Below are positions 21,801 to 33,505 of a stretch of DNA of 64,000 bases, one piece after another. Position numbers and translations under genes: made by a program. The stretch comes from Hydrangea macrophylla. Taxonomy: Eukaryota; Streptophyta; Magnoliopsida; Cornales; Hydrangeaceae. The notes under the pieces were generated by a model. That model had not been told where the DNA came from. It saw only the letters and a list, made by a program, of their open reading frames with translations, and made no database searches. How positions within the stretch are numbered: position 1 is the first letter of the stretch; each line of letters begins with the position of its first letter. The DNA lies in assembly GCA_033977485.1 (NCBI GenBank), contig CM066984.1, positions 47,421,600-47,485,599 on the forward strand, given 5' to 3'.

Positions 21801-23932
21801 TCAGTCTGTGTCTGATCCTCCTTCATCCGAAGTCTCCGAGGATTCAAACTCTCCTCCGCGTCCTGTTCCTCTGTTTGAACAACCTCTAGAGCCTTCTTCC
21901 AACCTTCCGCCGGTTATCACTACTGCTCCTACTCAGGTGTACTCTCGCCGACCTCCTGCTCAGACTCCACTTCCAATATCTTCACCGGAATCTGGTAATG
22001 TTTCTCCACCTTTACCTTCTGTTTCCTCTAGATATCCCTCAAGACTTCGTCGTCCTCCTAATCGTTATGGTTTTTCTATTAGTACTAATCACCCCATTGA
22101 TCAGTATGTTTCTTATCAGAGACTTTCAGATTCCTATTGCTCTTTTCTTAATCAGGTTGACTCCACATCCATCCTTCGGTCTGTCTCTGAAGCCCTACAG
22201 GATCCACAGTGGGTGGCTACCATGACCTTGGAAATGGATGCCCTTCAACGTAATCAGACTTGGGAACTTGTGCCTCTCCCCCTGGGTGAGAAAACTGTTG
22301 GGTGTAAGTAGGTCTTCACTATTAAGTATCAGGCTGATGGTACTATCGAGTGATATAAGGCGCGTCTAGTGGCCAAGGGCTTTACTCAAATCCCGGGCAA
22401 GGATTTTAGTGCTACCTTTGCTCCTGTCGCCAAATTGACATCTGTTCGGCTTATAATCTCTTTGGCGGCATCTCACAACTGGCCCCTACATCAACTGGAC
22501 GTCAAAAATGCCTTTCTAAATGGGGATTTGGATGAGACTATTTATTTGGATCCTCCTCCGGGTTTTCGGGCTGAGGGGGAGTATTCAGGGAAGGTATGTC
22601 GTCTTTGAAAATCTTTATACGGACTGAAGCAATCTCCCTGAGCTTGGTTCAACCTCTTTAGTGAGGTTATTTTATCTTTGGGCTTCACTCGATGCCACTC
22701 TGATCACACTTGCTTCACCCATCATCGACCTGATGGCCAGTCAATTATTATCCTGGTATATGTTGACGATATCATTATTACAGGGGATGATGCTCTAGGC
22801 ATTACCAAAGTCAAAAAGGCTCTCAGTCAATCTTTTGATGTTAAGGACTTGGGGCCCCTTCGATACTTTCTCGGGATTGAAGTTGCTCGCTCTCGTCAAG
22901 GTATATCACTGTCTCAACGAAAATACACTCTGGATCTTCTGCAAGATACAGGTATGATGGGATGTCGTCCTGCCTCCACTCCTATGGATCCCAATCATAA
23001 GCTATCTAACGAGTCTGGGGAACTCCTTCCTGATGCTTCAGTATATCAGCGCCTTATTGACCGTCTTATTTACTTGACCAACACTCGACCCGACATTACA
23101 TTTGCGGTCAGTGTTGTGAGTCAATTTATGCATGCTCCAGGATCATTTCATCTTGATGCTGTTCGTCATATACTCCGGTATCTCAAGACTTGTCCGGGTC
23201 TTGGGTTATTTTATTCTGCAGGTATACAGTCTGGGGTGTCCTGCTTCACTGATGCTGATTATGCTGGGTCTAAGAGTGATCGTCGGTCCACACCCGGATT
23301 CTGCACTTTCTATGGGAATCATCTTCTCTCATGGAAAAGTAAGAAACAAGCTGTAGTTTCTCGTTCTTCCGCTGAGGCAGAGTATCGTGCCATGGCACAG
23401 GGAACATGTGAGCTTCTATGGGTGTGTTCTATTCTGAAGGAGTTGGGTTATCCGGTTAATGGCTCATCTAAGTTGTTCTGTGACAACAAGTCTGCACTTA
23501 TGCTTGCTTCTGACTCGGTTCTCCATGAACGTACTAAGCATATTGAAGTCGATGTTCATTTCATTAGAGAGAAAGTTCGTTCTGGAATCATTGTTCCAGA
23601 GTTTGTGCCCTCTTCCAATCAAGCTGCTGATATGTTTACAAAGTCTGTTGGTCCCTCTCTCCTGAAGTTGTCTCTGATCAAGCTGGGTCTCATTGATATC
23701 TTTGCTCCATCTCCAGCTTGAGGGGGAGTGTTGGAATATATATTTATTATAGTCAAACTTCTTCACGGACTGATTAGGAATAGATTTATTGTAATTGATT
23801 ATAGTTGTCTATTTCCTTTTTCTTTTCTTTCCTTTTCTCTTCTGTATTTCCTTTTTCTGTTTTTCCTAGCTTGTATATATATACACACAATGTGAATGAA
23901 TAAATTATCAATTAGCCTTCTATCTTTCTTCT
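18843..23932 (+). mobile_element. Copia element 2, complete with LTRs and TSD
   Basis: The element is bounded by GAATT (18838-18842 and 23933-23937). The 5' LTR is 18843-19032 and the 3' LTR 23729-23932, the latter longer by a CT-rich insertion near 23820-23840. The LTRs start TGTTGG and end TTCTTCT, a non-canonical TG...CT ending, and the primer site TGGTATCAGAGCC (19033-19045) follows the CT directly. The polypurine tract is TTGAGGGGGAG just before 23729. It is nested in the integrase of copia 1. Confidence 0.93.
19446..23721 (+). pseudogene. Copia 2 gag-pol, multiply interrupted
   Basis: From the ATG at 19446, gag has the zinc knuckle CTHCGNLGHVKDRCFKLH. It is followed by a protease remnant (DSGVSDHMTG), the integrase HTDVWGPS...LRSDND...QNGVAERKNR, and RT with YVDD at about 22760. 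RNase H contains DADYAGS and SSAEAEYRAMA, ending IDIFAPSPA. The last 347 codons (22678-23721) form the longest clean stretch. Breaks: TGG to TGA near 19560, frameshifts near 19700, 20510 and 20730, and stops near 21723, 22309, 22352, 22607 and 22639, many of them TGG to TAG/TGA or CGA to TGA. Confidence 0.92.
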
Positions 23933-23937
23933 GAATT

Positions 23938-24863
23938 AATTCATTCTGATGTTTGGTGTCCTTCCCGGACTGTGCCCTTGAAAGGCAATATGGATGGTTT
24001 GTGTCTTTTACCGATGATTAATCGCGTACTACGTGGTTGTATATGATGGAAAAACAAGAAGACTCTCTCTATTTTTCAAAATTTTCACAAAATGGTATGT
24101 ACCCAGTTCGGGGCCGTAGTGAAAGTCTTAAGGTCTGATAATGGAGGGGGGTATATTGATTCGGGTCTTGGTAAGTATTTCTGTTCCCATGGGATTCGCC
24201 ATCAAACGTCTTGCACTGACACTCCATAGCAAAATGGAGTGGCCGAGCGTAAGAATCGTCACCTTTTAGATGTTGCCCGGTTTTTACTCTTCCAGGTTCA
24301 AGCCCCTCGCTCCTATTGGGGTGAGGCCATGTTAACCGCAACTTATCTTATCAACCGCCTCCCTACTCGTGTGTTGGATAAGAGAACACCTCTACAGGTT
24401 CTTTATCACTCATCCTCATCCATTCCTTCTCGTGTTTTTGGTTGTGTTTGCTTTGTTCATAACCATAGCCCAAACCGTACCATTAAGTGTGTGTTCGTTG
24501 GTTACTCCCCCACTCAAAAGGGCTACAAGTGCTATCATCCCCCGTCTAGAAAGTGGTTCATCATTATGGATGTCACATTTCGTGAGTCCCAGTCTTACTT
24601 CCTTGACTCTCCGGTACCTCTTCAAGGGAATATAAGGTGTGAGAGATACCGGTTTTGCCTTTGCCTACAATGATTGAGGTAGAGAGTGTTGAGACAATAG
24701 AGACTGAAGTAGAGAGAGTTGAACCAGAGAGAGAGTGAGAAAAGTGAGAGGGAGCCTGAAGAAGAAGAGGAAATTGAGATTGAGAGGCAAGGGGAGAATG
24801 TGTTGAGAGTTTATTCCAACGGGACATGGAGTAAAAGAAAAATCAGAGAGACTCAGAAGCTAG
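23938..24863 (+). pseudogene. Copia 1 integrase, continued after copia 2
   Basis: The frame resumes with DVWCPSRT (the consensus has G where this reads C), LRSDNGG, a TAG in the otherwise conserved TPQQNG, and then an open stretch from GVAERKNRHLLDVARFLLFQ to YWGEAMLTATYLINRLPTRV and the integrase C-terminal FGCVCFVHNHSP...CVFVGYSPTQKGYKC. A Glu-rich linker follows, up to copia 3. The central D,D,E residues are partly kept, but stops disable the frame. Confidence 0.85.
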
Positions 24864-25573
24864 TGTTGAAATATGTTTTAATTAGTTGTAGTAGCTGTCT
24901 AATATGAGCTGTTAAGGTTTTATTATTGCCTAAGGACATCGTTGTAAATTTGTAATTACTCTTCTTTGTGATTAATATAATTAGGGTTGAGACTCTTTGT
25001 CTTAACCAAGGTTTGTATCAGAATTTTTCTACATGGTATCAAAGCCTCCCCAAGGGGGATTGAAGATCCCATGGTTACACCACCACCATACACCACCTAA
25101 ACACCATCCCACCACCAGCCAACAACCACCACAGCCAACCTACCACCACCCGCAGCCTACCCAGCACACACCAGACTAGCCGCAGCCCCTAAAGCCCTCC
25201 ACCCAGGCCTAGCCGCAGCCCTTCCCTTGCCTAGCCGCAGCCACCCCAGCCCCAACTGACTTAGCCGCAGCCCCCCAGCCTCTACCCATCTCTGTTACAG
25301 CCCCACATGGTCTGGTAGACCTCCAACATCCATCATTCTTCTCTACATCTTCTGTTTTGCTTTTTGCTGCATCCATAGATTTGAGTTTTGATTGGAGTTA
25401 ATTCATCCGTGTATTTTTTGGTCCTTCTATAGACCCGTGATCAAAGGTAATATTTTGGCATCATTTATGGTGTTGTGACCTTATTTCCTTTGCGTGTGCT
25501 ACCCCTCTGTTGGTACCAGTTTCAATTCCGTCAACTGTGATTGTTGCAGGTTTGCTTTGCGAGACTATTTAAG

Positions 25574-28500
25574 ATGTCGGATGATCCAGAAAAAGAGACC
25601 GTGAATTCGCAGCCACTTCGGACTGAGAACATTGTTGTTGCTCATCCTGATAACCCGAACTTAAATATCACTACTTCTCTCTTCAATGGCCAAAACTTCC
25701 TGGCTTGGTCCCAGTCAATGACCTTGTTTCTTAAGGGCCGAGGAAGGATAGGGTACATCAACGGCAAAATCAAAGCACCTAGCACCGAGGATGCCACTTG
25801 TGATAATGGGAGATGGAAAACTCCATTGTCATGACTTGGCTTGTTCACTCTATGATCCCAAAGATTGGTGAGGGGTTCTTGGACATGGCGACTATCATGA
25901 CTTGGCTTGTTCACTCTATGATCCCAAAGATTGGTGAGGGGTCCTTGGACATGACGACTGCCATGGACATTTGGGAGACCATGGCCAGTACTTATTCCAG
26001 AAAGGGCAATTCTGCCCAAATATTTGAGTTGAGGCGGACAATTGGTCGATCTGAACAGGGGGAGATGCGTGTTCTCCAATATTTCACGTCCCTATCTACC
26101 AATTAGAAGCGCCTGGATCATCTTTTGGACTACAAGCCAGTTTGTCCCACTTATTCCACTACTTATAACAAACTAGTTGCTGAAGAAAGGGTTTTTAAAT
26201 TCTTGAAGGCCTTCAATTTGAGTATGATCCAGTTTGCAGTCGTGTTCTAGGTATGGATCCTTTGCCTTCTCTTCAGGAGGCCATTGCTTATATACAGAAC
26301 GAGGAAAGTCGGCGTTCCACCATGATTCCACCTGCATCTGCGGAGAGATCTGCTTTAGTTTCTGCTCCTCATCAAGATGGGAACCGTGGTCGTGATACTA
26401 CGAGTGAGTCCAGTTCTTCTGACAAATCAAAGCAGTTTTGTGATTACTGTAATACCAAATATCACACTAGGGAAACATGCTACATACTTCATGGTTATCC
26501 ACAAGGAGGTTGAGGGGGCCGTTCGGGAGAGTCTAGGGGTCATGGTGGCCGTGGAGGCAACGTTGGGGGCCATGGTGGTGGTTCTCGTGCTCATCATACA
26601 GAGGTTGTTGATTTCTCCGTCGTTGCTAATTCACCTCCAACTTCATCAACTGCATTATCTCCCTCAGATTTGGAGACTCTCCGTCACTTGATGTCTAGAC
26701 TGGATACACCTACTACTGCCTCATCATCTTTTGCTCATTCAGGTAACTCAGCCACTTCTGTGAGTGCATTCCATTCTAAATCTAGTCACCCTTGGATTAT
26801 TGATTCTGGGGCATCTGACCATATGACTGGTTCTATCCTGTGTTTTCCGATTATAAACTATATTCAGGACAAGATAAAGTCAAGATTGCTGATGGAACCG
26901 TTTCTTCGGTTTCAGGCAAAGGTTTAGTCCGTGTCTCTCCCTCACTGTCTTTATCTTCTGTTTTGCACGTACCTAGTTTTGCCAATAATCTCTTATCTAT
27001 CAGTCGTATTACTCGTGATCACAATTGTAGCGTCACTTTTTTCCCTTCCCATTGTGTTTTTCAAGACCTTATCATGAGGACGATTGGCAGTGGTAGAGTG
27101 GTCTTTATCTTCTGGAACCACAAGAACAATCGCATTTGGCACATCATACTACTCTAGCTGGCTCAACTTCTGGTGATATCATGCTTTGGCACAGACGTCT
27201 TGAACATCCTGCCTTTAGTTTACTTCAATTTTTATTTCCTCTTTTAGTGTCAAATAAAAATGTATCCACCTTTCGATGCGAGGATTGTGAACTTGACAAG
27301 CACCATCGTGCTTCTTTTTATCCCAGTAATAATAAACTTACTGTTCCTTTTTCTCTTATTCATTCTGATGGGTGCTTCTAGAATTGTTGCACTAAAAGGT
27401 CATAGGTGGTTTGTCACATTCATTGATGATTGTTCTCGTGCTTCTTGGGTATACATGATGAAAGAGAAGGGTGAAGTCCACTCAATCTTTAAAAATTTTC
27501 ATAAAATGATATGTACTCAATTTGATGCTCGTGTCAAAATTATTCGATCAAATAATGGGGCGGACTATTTTAAATCTGGTTTTAAAGATTATTTTTTGCA
27601 TCATGGCATAATTCATCAATCTTCTTATATCAACACCCCACAACAGAATGGGGTTGCTGAACGTAAGAATAGACATCTCTTAAACACTGCTAGGTCTAAG
27701 TTATTCTCTACTCAGGCTCCAAAGTCTTTCTGGGGAGAAGCAGTCTTAACGGCTGCCTATCTCATCAATCGGTTGCCTACTCAAGTACTCAACAAAAAGT
27801 CTCCAATTGAAGTACTCTCTAGTCCTTCTACATCGTTTTCTATCCCTCCTATGGCTGTATGTGTTTTGTTCATAACCATGCCCCAACACGAGGGAAACTT
27901 CATCCTAGTGCTATTAAGTGTGTCTTTGTTGGTTACTCTCCAACACAGCAAGGCTATAAGTGTTACCATCCTCCTACCCGGAAGTGGTATGTCTCCATGG
28001 ATGTCACTTTTTTCGAGGAACAATCTTATTTCACTCCTCAGACACCTCTTTAGGGGGAGACGAGGCATATAGAAGAGTTGCCTGATAGTGTTGAGATTTC
28101 TACTACTCCTAGTGATGGACTTGTGTCGATGCCTAACGTTACTGTCTCTAATCTATTTGAGATATTGGGGACGATTGAAAATGAGATGAAATAGATAGAG
28201 AGGCAGATGAGGAACCCACAAGAAAAAGAGGAGGAGACCTAGAAAAAAGGGATGTAGTTTATCAGCGAAGAACTTGGAGGATGAAAGACAAGACCATTGC
28301 TCCAGATCCGCCACTTCCACTTCTTTCTCCTGATAAGAACCTAGGTAACTCTAATTCTACTCCTAATATTGATTCTCCTATCATTGATTCCACTCCTGTC
28401 ATTGATGATCTAGATATTCCAATTGCTACACGTAAGGGTGTTAGGTCATGTACTCAACATCCCATATCTAACTTTGTCTCTTATAGCCGCCTCCCTCCTT

Positions 28501-30078
28501 CCCATAAAGCTTTTGTGTCCAATCTTGCTTCTGTGTCTGTCCTAACCATGTACAGGATGCACTCTCTGATCCCAAATGGAAATATGCTATAATTGAAGAG
28601 ATGAAAGCACTCCACAAGAATAGTACCTGGGAAATGGTTAACTTACCTAGAGGGCACAAGACAGTGGGGTGCAAGTGGGTGTTTGCAGTCAAACATAAGG
28701 TAGATAGATCCATTGAAAGGTACAAAACTCGGTTAGTTGCAAAAGGTTTTACACAAACCTATGGGGTAGATTATGAGGAAACATTTGCCCCAGTTGCTAA
28801 GATGAATACTGTGAGAATCCTGTTATCTCTTGCTACAAATTTAAATTGGCCTCTACATCAATTTGATGTGAAAAATGCGTTTCTACATGGAGATTTGGCA
28901 GAAGAAGTATATATGGATATTCCTCTAGGTTTTGAAGACACTAAAACCAAACGGAAAGTTTGCAGGCTTAAAAAGTCTATACGGGCTTAAACAGTCTCCA
29001 AAAGCATGGTTTGAGAGATTTACTCAAGCTACGTTGAAATAAGGCTTTAAACAAAGCTAAGGTGATCATACACTGTTCATTAGACATTCCTCACAAGGGA
29101 AAGTCACCGTTCTCATAGTGTATGTGGATGATATTGCCTTGACAAGAGACAATGTGGAAGATATGCAGGAGTTAAAAGAAATACCTGGCCAAGGAATTTG
29201 AAATAAAAGACTTGGGAAATCTCAAGTACTTTCTGGGAATTGAGTGGCTCGAAGTAAACAAGGAATCTTTTATCTACCAGAGAAAATATGTTCTCGATCT
29301 TCTCCAAGAAACTGGCATGCTGGGGAGTAAAGCGTGTGATACTCCTATAGAAGCTAATCAGAAACTAGGGGATGACACTGATGGAGCAGTGGTTGACAGA
29401 GGGAGATACCATAGATTGTTAGGCAAACTTACTTACTTGTCACATACCCGTCCAAACATCGCTTTTGATGTAAGTGGTGTTAGTCAATTCATGCATGCTC
29501 CACGTGAATCTCACTACAGTGCTGTTCTTTGTATTCTTAGATACTTGAAGTCGGCGCCTGGAAAAGGATTGTTGTTTGGTGTACATGATCATCTTCAGGT
29601 GGAAGGTTATACAGATGCAGACTGGGCAGGCTCAGTCACGGATAGGAGGTCTACCTCAGGATATTGCACCTTTGTTGGAGGAAATCTTGTTACCTGGCGT
29701 AGCAGGAAATAGGCCGTTGTATCTAGATCGAGTGCTGAAGAGGAATTCCAAGCCATGTCTCAAGGAATTTGTGAACTATTGTGTATAAAAATTCTTTTGA
29801 GAGATCTTAGCCTTGAGACTACAAATTCGATGAGGTTGTACTGTGATAATAAAGCAGCCATCATTATTGCCCATAATCCAGTACAACATGACCGAACTAA
29901 GCATGTTGAAATTGACAGACACTTCATCAAGTAAAAATTGAGCAATGGAGTGATATGCATCCCGTTTGTGAAGTTTAGTGAACAACTGACAAATGTCCTC
30001 ACCAAAGGTCTTGGAAGCAGGAATCATCATTACTATCTTAGCAAGCTGAGCATGAGAGATATCTTCACACTAGCTTGA
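25574..30078 (+). pseudogene. Copia 3 gag-pol, multiply interrupted
   Basis: The ATG at 25574 starts gag (TSLFNGQNFLAWSQSMTLFLKG). Later landmarks are the knuckle CDYCNTKYHTRETCYILHG, the intact protease WIIDSGASDHMTG, the integrase QNGVAERKNRHLL and YWGEAVLTAAYLINRLPTQV-type segments, [16 protein letters not shown] and YVDD near 29130, and RNase H DADWAGSVTDRRSTSGYC, ending at TGA 30076-30078. Many frameshifts and stops are present (for example TAA near 29039, TAG near 29710, TAA near 29935). The integrase lacks the first TDVWG motif in frame (it reads SDGCF then SRIVALKGH). Confidence 0.9.
25831..25962. repeat. 66-bp in-frame tandem duplication in copia 3 gag
   Basis: Two adjacent 66-bp units start atgacttggcttgttcactc at 25831 and 25897. 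They encode the gag segment MTWLVHSMIPKIGEG..LDM twice. The length is 22 codons, so the frame is kept. The units differ at a few bases only. Confidence 0.9.
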
Positions 30079-30245
30079 GGGGGAGTGTTGAAATATGTTT
30101 TAATTAGTTGTATTAGCTGTCTAATATGAGTTGTTAAGGTTTTATTATTGCCTAAGGGCATCGTTGTAATTACTCTTCTTTGTGATTAATATAACTTGAG
30201 ACTCTGTCTCACCCAAACTTTGAATCATAATTTTTCTACAGTTAG

Positions 30246-30481
30246 TACTACTCCTACTCCTCCACTGCCATTGCCGGCCTCTCTAAGTGATAAAGATTCA
30301 GGTAATTCCTCTAATACACCCTCTAATAAAGATTCAGGTAATTCCTCTAATGCACCCTCTCTTGACTTATAGAAGTTAGATGTTCCTATTGTTGTTCGAA
30401 AGGGTGTTCGATCCTGTACTCAACATCCTATATCTAACTTTGTGTCTTATTCTCATCTTTCTCCTTCCTATAAAGCCTTCC
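30246..30481 (+). pseudogene. Copia 1 RT N-terminal region, cut off
   Basis: The linker carries a repeated DSGNSSN block, then LDVPIVVRKGVRSCTQHPIS and NFVSYSHLSPSYKAFLS, the conserved lead-in to the copia RT domain. One TAG lies in the linker. At 30481 the sequence switches to minus-strand copia 4 with no LTR or TSD at the joint, so the rest of copia 1 RT was lost by rearrangement. Confidence 0.8.
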
Positions 30482-32141
30482 TTTCACCAGTCATATGAAC
30501 GTTAGCTCCAGACTCCAGAACCCACGTCGGAGTTCCGAACTTAACATGAAAAACAGTGGAAGTACCTAAAGCAAGAGCAGTAGTGGTTGTAGAAGAGGAG
30601 CCCGATGACTGCTGAAGAAGAGAACCAAGCTGACTCTGAATCTGGCCAAGCTGTGACTGAAGCTGACTCAGAGCCTGTGACTGAAGCTTACAGGTATACT
30701 GTTGCTTTAATTCTGGATGAAGTTTGAAGCATCGATCCTTGGTGTGACCAAGGCCATTACAATAGCGACAGATAGGTTTCTTACCACCTGGACGAGCACC
30801 ATTATTAGCTGCAAATGCCATCTGATCAGGAACAGGAGGTGGCTCAATAATCGGAGCCAAACAGGCCTAAACAGGCTGAATAATGCACCTACAACGCTCT
30901 TCACCATCAAGTGTAGCGAAGGCCTCATAGAGAGACGGCAAAGGGGATGTGTTTAAAATCTGAGTTCGAAGAGATTCAAACTCTGGTTTCAAACCCATCA
31001 AAAACTGATAAGTACACAGACTCTCAGACCGCTGCACTACAATTTCAGCAACGTCGGCAGGAAATCCAGAAAGAGGCTCATACTGGGCCAATTCCTCCCA
31101 ACGAGACTGGAGGAAGCCAAAGTAGTCGGCAATACTAAGTCGTAAAGAGTCCTGAGAGGCCTGAGAAATTTCCCGGTGAAGTTCGAAAATACGAGAGGCA
31201 TTATGAGCATGCGCATACATCTTAGTCAAGGCCCTCCAGAGACCAGGTATCGATTCATGGTACATAAAAATCTGATAAATACGATTCTCCATGGAATTGA
31301 AAACCACCCCAAAATAGTGCAGTTATCAATGTCCAAATGTGCACGCTTGGGATCAGTATCAACAAGTTTAGCTTCCTTGTCAAAAATACAACCAAGCTTG
31401 CCCTTTCCACCAAGAAAAAGACGAAGAGAACGAGACCAAGCAGCAAAATTTTGTCCATTCAACAGGACACTAGTAACTCGTTGGGCTAGAGAATGCTGAG
31501 ACAGAGAGAGATCCATACGAGGTTGAGAACCAGAGGCAACAACACCCTCGGTAGTGTCAGTCATGCTTGATGAATAAGAAAGACCTTGATGAATAAGAAA
31601 GACCTTGAAGAAGAAGATCCAACCAAAAGGACAAGGAAGCAGAGGGCTACCAACAATCAAAGAGTAGCCAAAAAAAATGAAGAGAGCACGGACAAGAGCT
31701 CTAATACATCATAGAAAGACCCGTAGGGCAAGGCGTAGCAAGACAAGCTGCGCAGAGAGGAGACGCAGCACCAAGGCTGCACAGAAGGTGGGTGAGGGCC
31801 TGGTGGTGTCGCAAGGCCTAGGCTAGGGTTAGGGTTCCTGCGTAGGGGCTGGACGAAGGGCTGGGAAGTGGCGCAGGGACTGGGCGAAGGCTATAAGGGT
31901 GGCGTAGGGAAGGGAAGAAAAGGTTAGGGTTTTTTGGCTCTGACACCAAGAAGAAATCAAAAATGGGGTAAAATGTTCTTATTCAATAACCCAATATGTT
32001 ACACAATATGTACAAGAGCTAAGAGAAAGAAAAAAGGAAAGAAAATAAAATAAACGATTACAATGAAATAAAGAAATAAATCACAAAGATCCTAAAATAT
32101 CTTGGCAAATCACTGCGGGAATATTACGAAATATTCCAACA
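30482..32141 (-). mobile_element. Copia element 4 fragment: 5' LTR, gag and protease start
   Basis: The minus-strand LTR is 31949-32141 (TGTTGGAATATTTCG...TTTCTTCT), with the primer site TGGTGTCAGAGCC at 31948-31936. The gag frame (31559 down to about 30482) has SRIFELHREISQASQDSL, the knuckle CRYCNGLGHTKDRCFKLHPEL and a protease start WVLESGANVHMTG, in which the catalytic Asp is Glu. It is the same family as copia 2, including the TG...CT LTR ends. It is cut off after the protease at 30482. A stop interrupts gag near 30867 and another change lies near 31310. Confidence 0.85.
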
Positions 32142-33505
32142 TCCAACCCAGCACCTACACCCACATGCACCATATTTGACCTAGCCGAGACCCATACACC
32201 CCTAATCTACCCTAGCCGCAGCACCTACTGCCCTACCCAAACCAAATCGACTTTACCTAGACCTCCCATGACCTAGCCGAAGCTAGCTATCACCTACCCA
32301 AGACCAGCCGACACCCACAACCCTAGCCGAGACCCACCAGATCACTCTGTTCTGATTTTTCCCTTTCCTTCTTCATCCTACTGTCATCCAAGGTAACAGA
32401 TTCTTATTGATTAGCACTCAATTGGGTAATTTTTTGATTGGTGGAATCTCCTTCCGGGTTGTGTAAGACCCACTATGGACCTCATTGGTTAGTTTATGAT
32501 TGTGTTTGATTGTTAATGTCGTTTTCTGTTCGTTGATAGTTTGTTTCTTGTTGGTATAAGGCTCTTATTGATAGTTGGTATAGTATGGCTGCTTTGGGTT
32601 CCGGAAAGACAGGTTCTATTTCAGCATCTGATGTCGTTAGTATACAAATTATAACCACAAAGTTGAATGGGTCCAATTACTTGTTGTGGGCCCAATCCAT
32701 GAAAGTTGCCTTAAGTGTTCGAAAGAAATTGAAATACATCATGTCTGCACCCCCTGCTAATGATAGCAAAGAGTATGATAATTATGTCTCGCTCGGTATC
32801 AACAATTAGGTTCTTAGGTATCCGAAAATTATATTGTTATGTCTTGGTTATGGAACAGTATGGAACCTGCTCTCTCTTCAAATGTGATGTTTTTGTCTTC
32901 AACCAAAGAAATATGGGAATCTATTCATGAGATGTTTTCAATGGAGAAAAATGTTTCTAAGGTTTATGATGTGTATCAAAACTTGTTCCTTCTCCAACAA
33001 AATGAGAAGTCTGTTAGTGAGTACTATAGCATGTTTAAAGGGTTAATAGATGAGTTAAGTCACTATCATCCAGTGACAAATGATGTTGAAGTTATTAAAA
33101 AGCAACGCGAGGAATTTCATGTGTCTAAATTTCTTGTTGGGTTACATTCTAATCTTCAGTCTGTTAAGGCCCAAATTTTGGCAAGTGATGGTAGTATTCC
33201 CTCATTGAGCAATGTATATGCTCGCATTCTTCGAGTTACTACTGAGCCTTCTGCCTCTTCTGATACAGTCAGTAAGGAGAATTCTGCATGAGTCACTTCT
33301 ACTGGCTATCCAGGTGCCTTTCGTGGCCGTGACAATTTTCCTAATAATAATAAGGGTCGTGGTAGTCGTGGTTTCAATAATTCTAATTCAGGTTTTAATG
33401 GTAATAGAGGACGAGGGGGATATCCCAATTGCGGTCGTGGTTTTGGCAGAGGCCGTGGTTTTCTTCATTGCAGCCATTGTGGAGGTGACAATCATACGGT
33501 TGAGT
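32142..33505 (+). mobile_element. Copia element 5 fragment: leader and gag
   Basis: A CA-rich leader (32142-32584) precedes the ATG at 32585. The gag frame includes TTKLNGSNYLLWAQSMKVAL, a TAG near 32809, then YIVMSWLWNSMEPALSSNVMFLSS, and ends after a Gly/Arg/Asn-rich stretch and the knuckle CSHCGGDNHTVEY. No LTR of its own is visible: copia 4 abuts the leader on the left, and inverted copia 6 abuts gag on the right. The family differs from its neighbours. Confidence 0.75.

Larger units (their letters stand above)
24864..30240 (+). mobile_element. Copia element 3, complete with LTRs
   Basis: The 5' LTR is 24864-25033 (TGTTGAAATATG...TTTCTACA) and the 3' LTR 30086-30240. The flanks are GCTAG (24859-24863) and GTTAG (30241-30245), a TSD with one change. 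The primer site TGGTATCAAAGCC is 25034-25046, and the polypurine tract GAGGGGGAG lies just before 30086. The LTRs differ by several substitutions and small indels, so this copy is not young. It is nested in the integrase-RT linker of copia 1. Confidence 0.92.
16421..30481 (+). mobile_element. Copia element 1, host of copia 2 and copia 3, 3' truncated
   Basis: The element starts with LTR 16421-16581 preceded by GGTAC. It continues in three pieces: 16421-18842, 23938-24863 and 30246-30481, separated by two complete copia insertions. The coding order is gag, protease, integrase, then the beginning of the RT region (CTQHPISNFVSYSHL), where it stops abruptly at about 30481 against an inverted fragment. 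No matching 3' LTR followed by GGTAC is in the window. The same family is seen inverted at 33506-35439. Confidence 0.85.
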
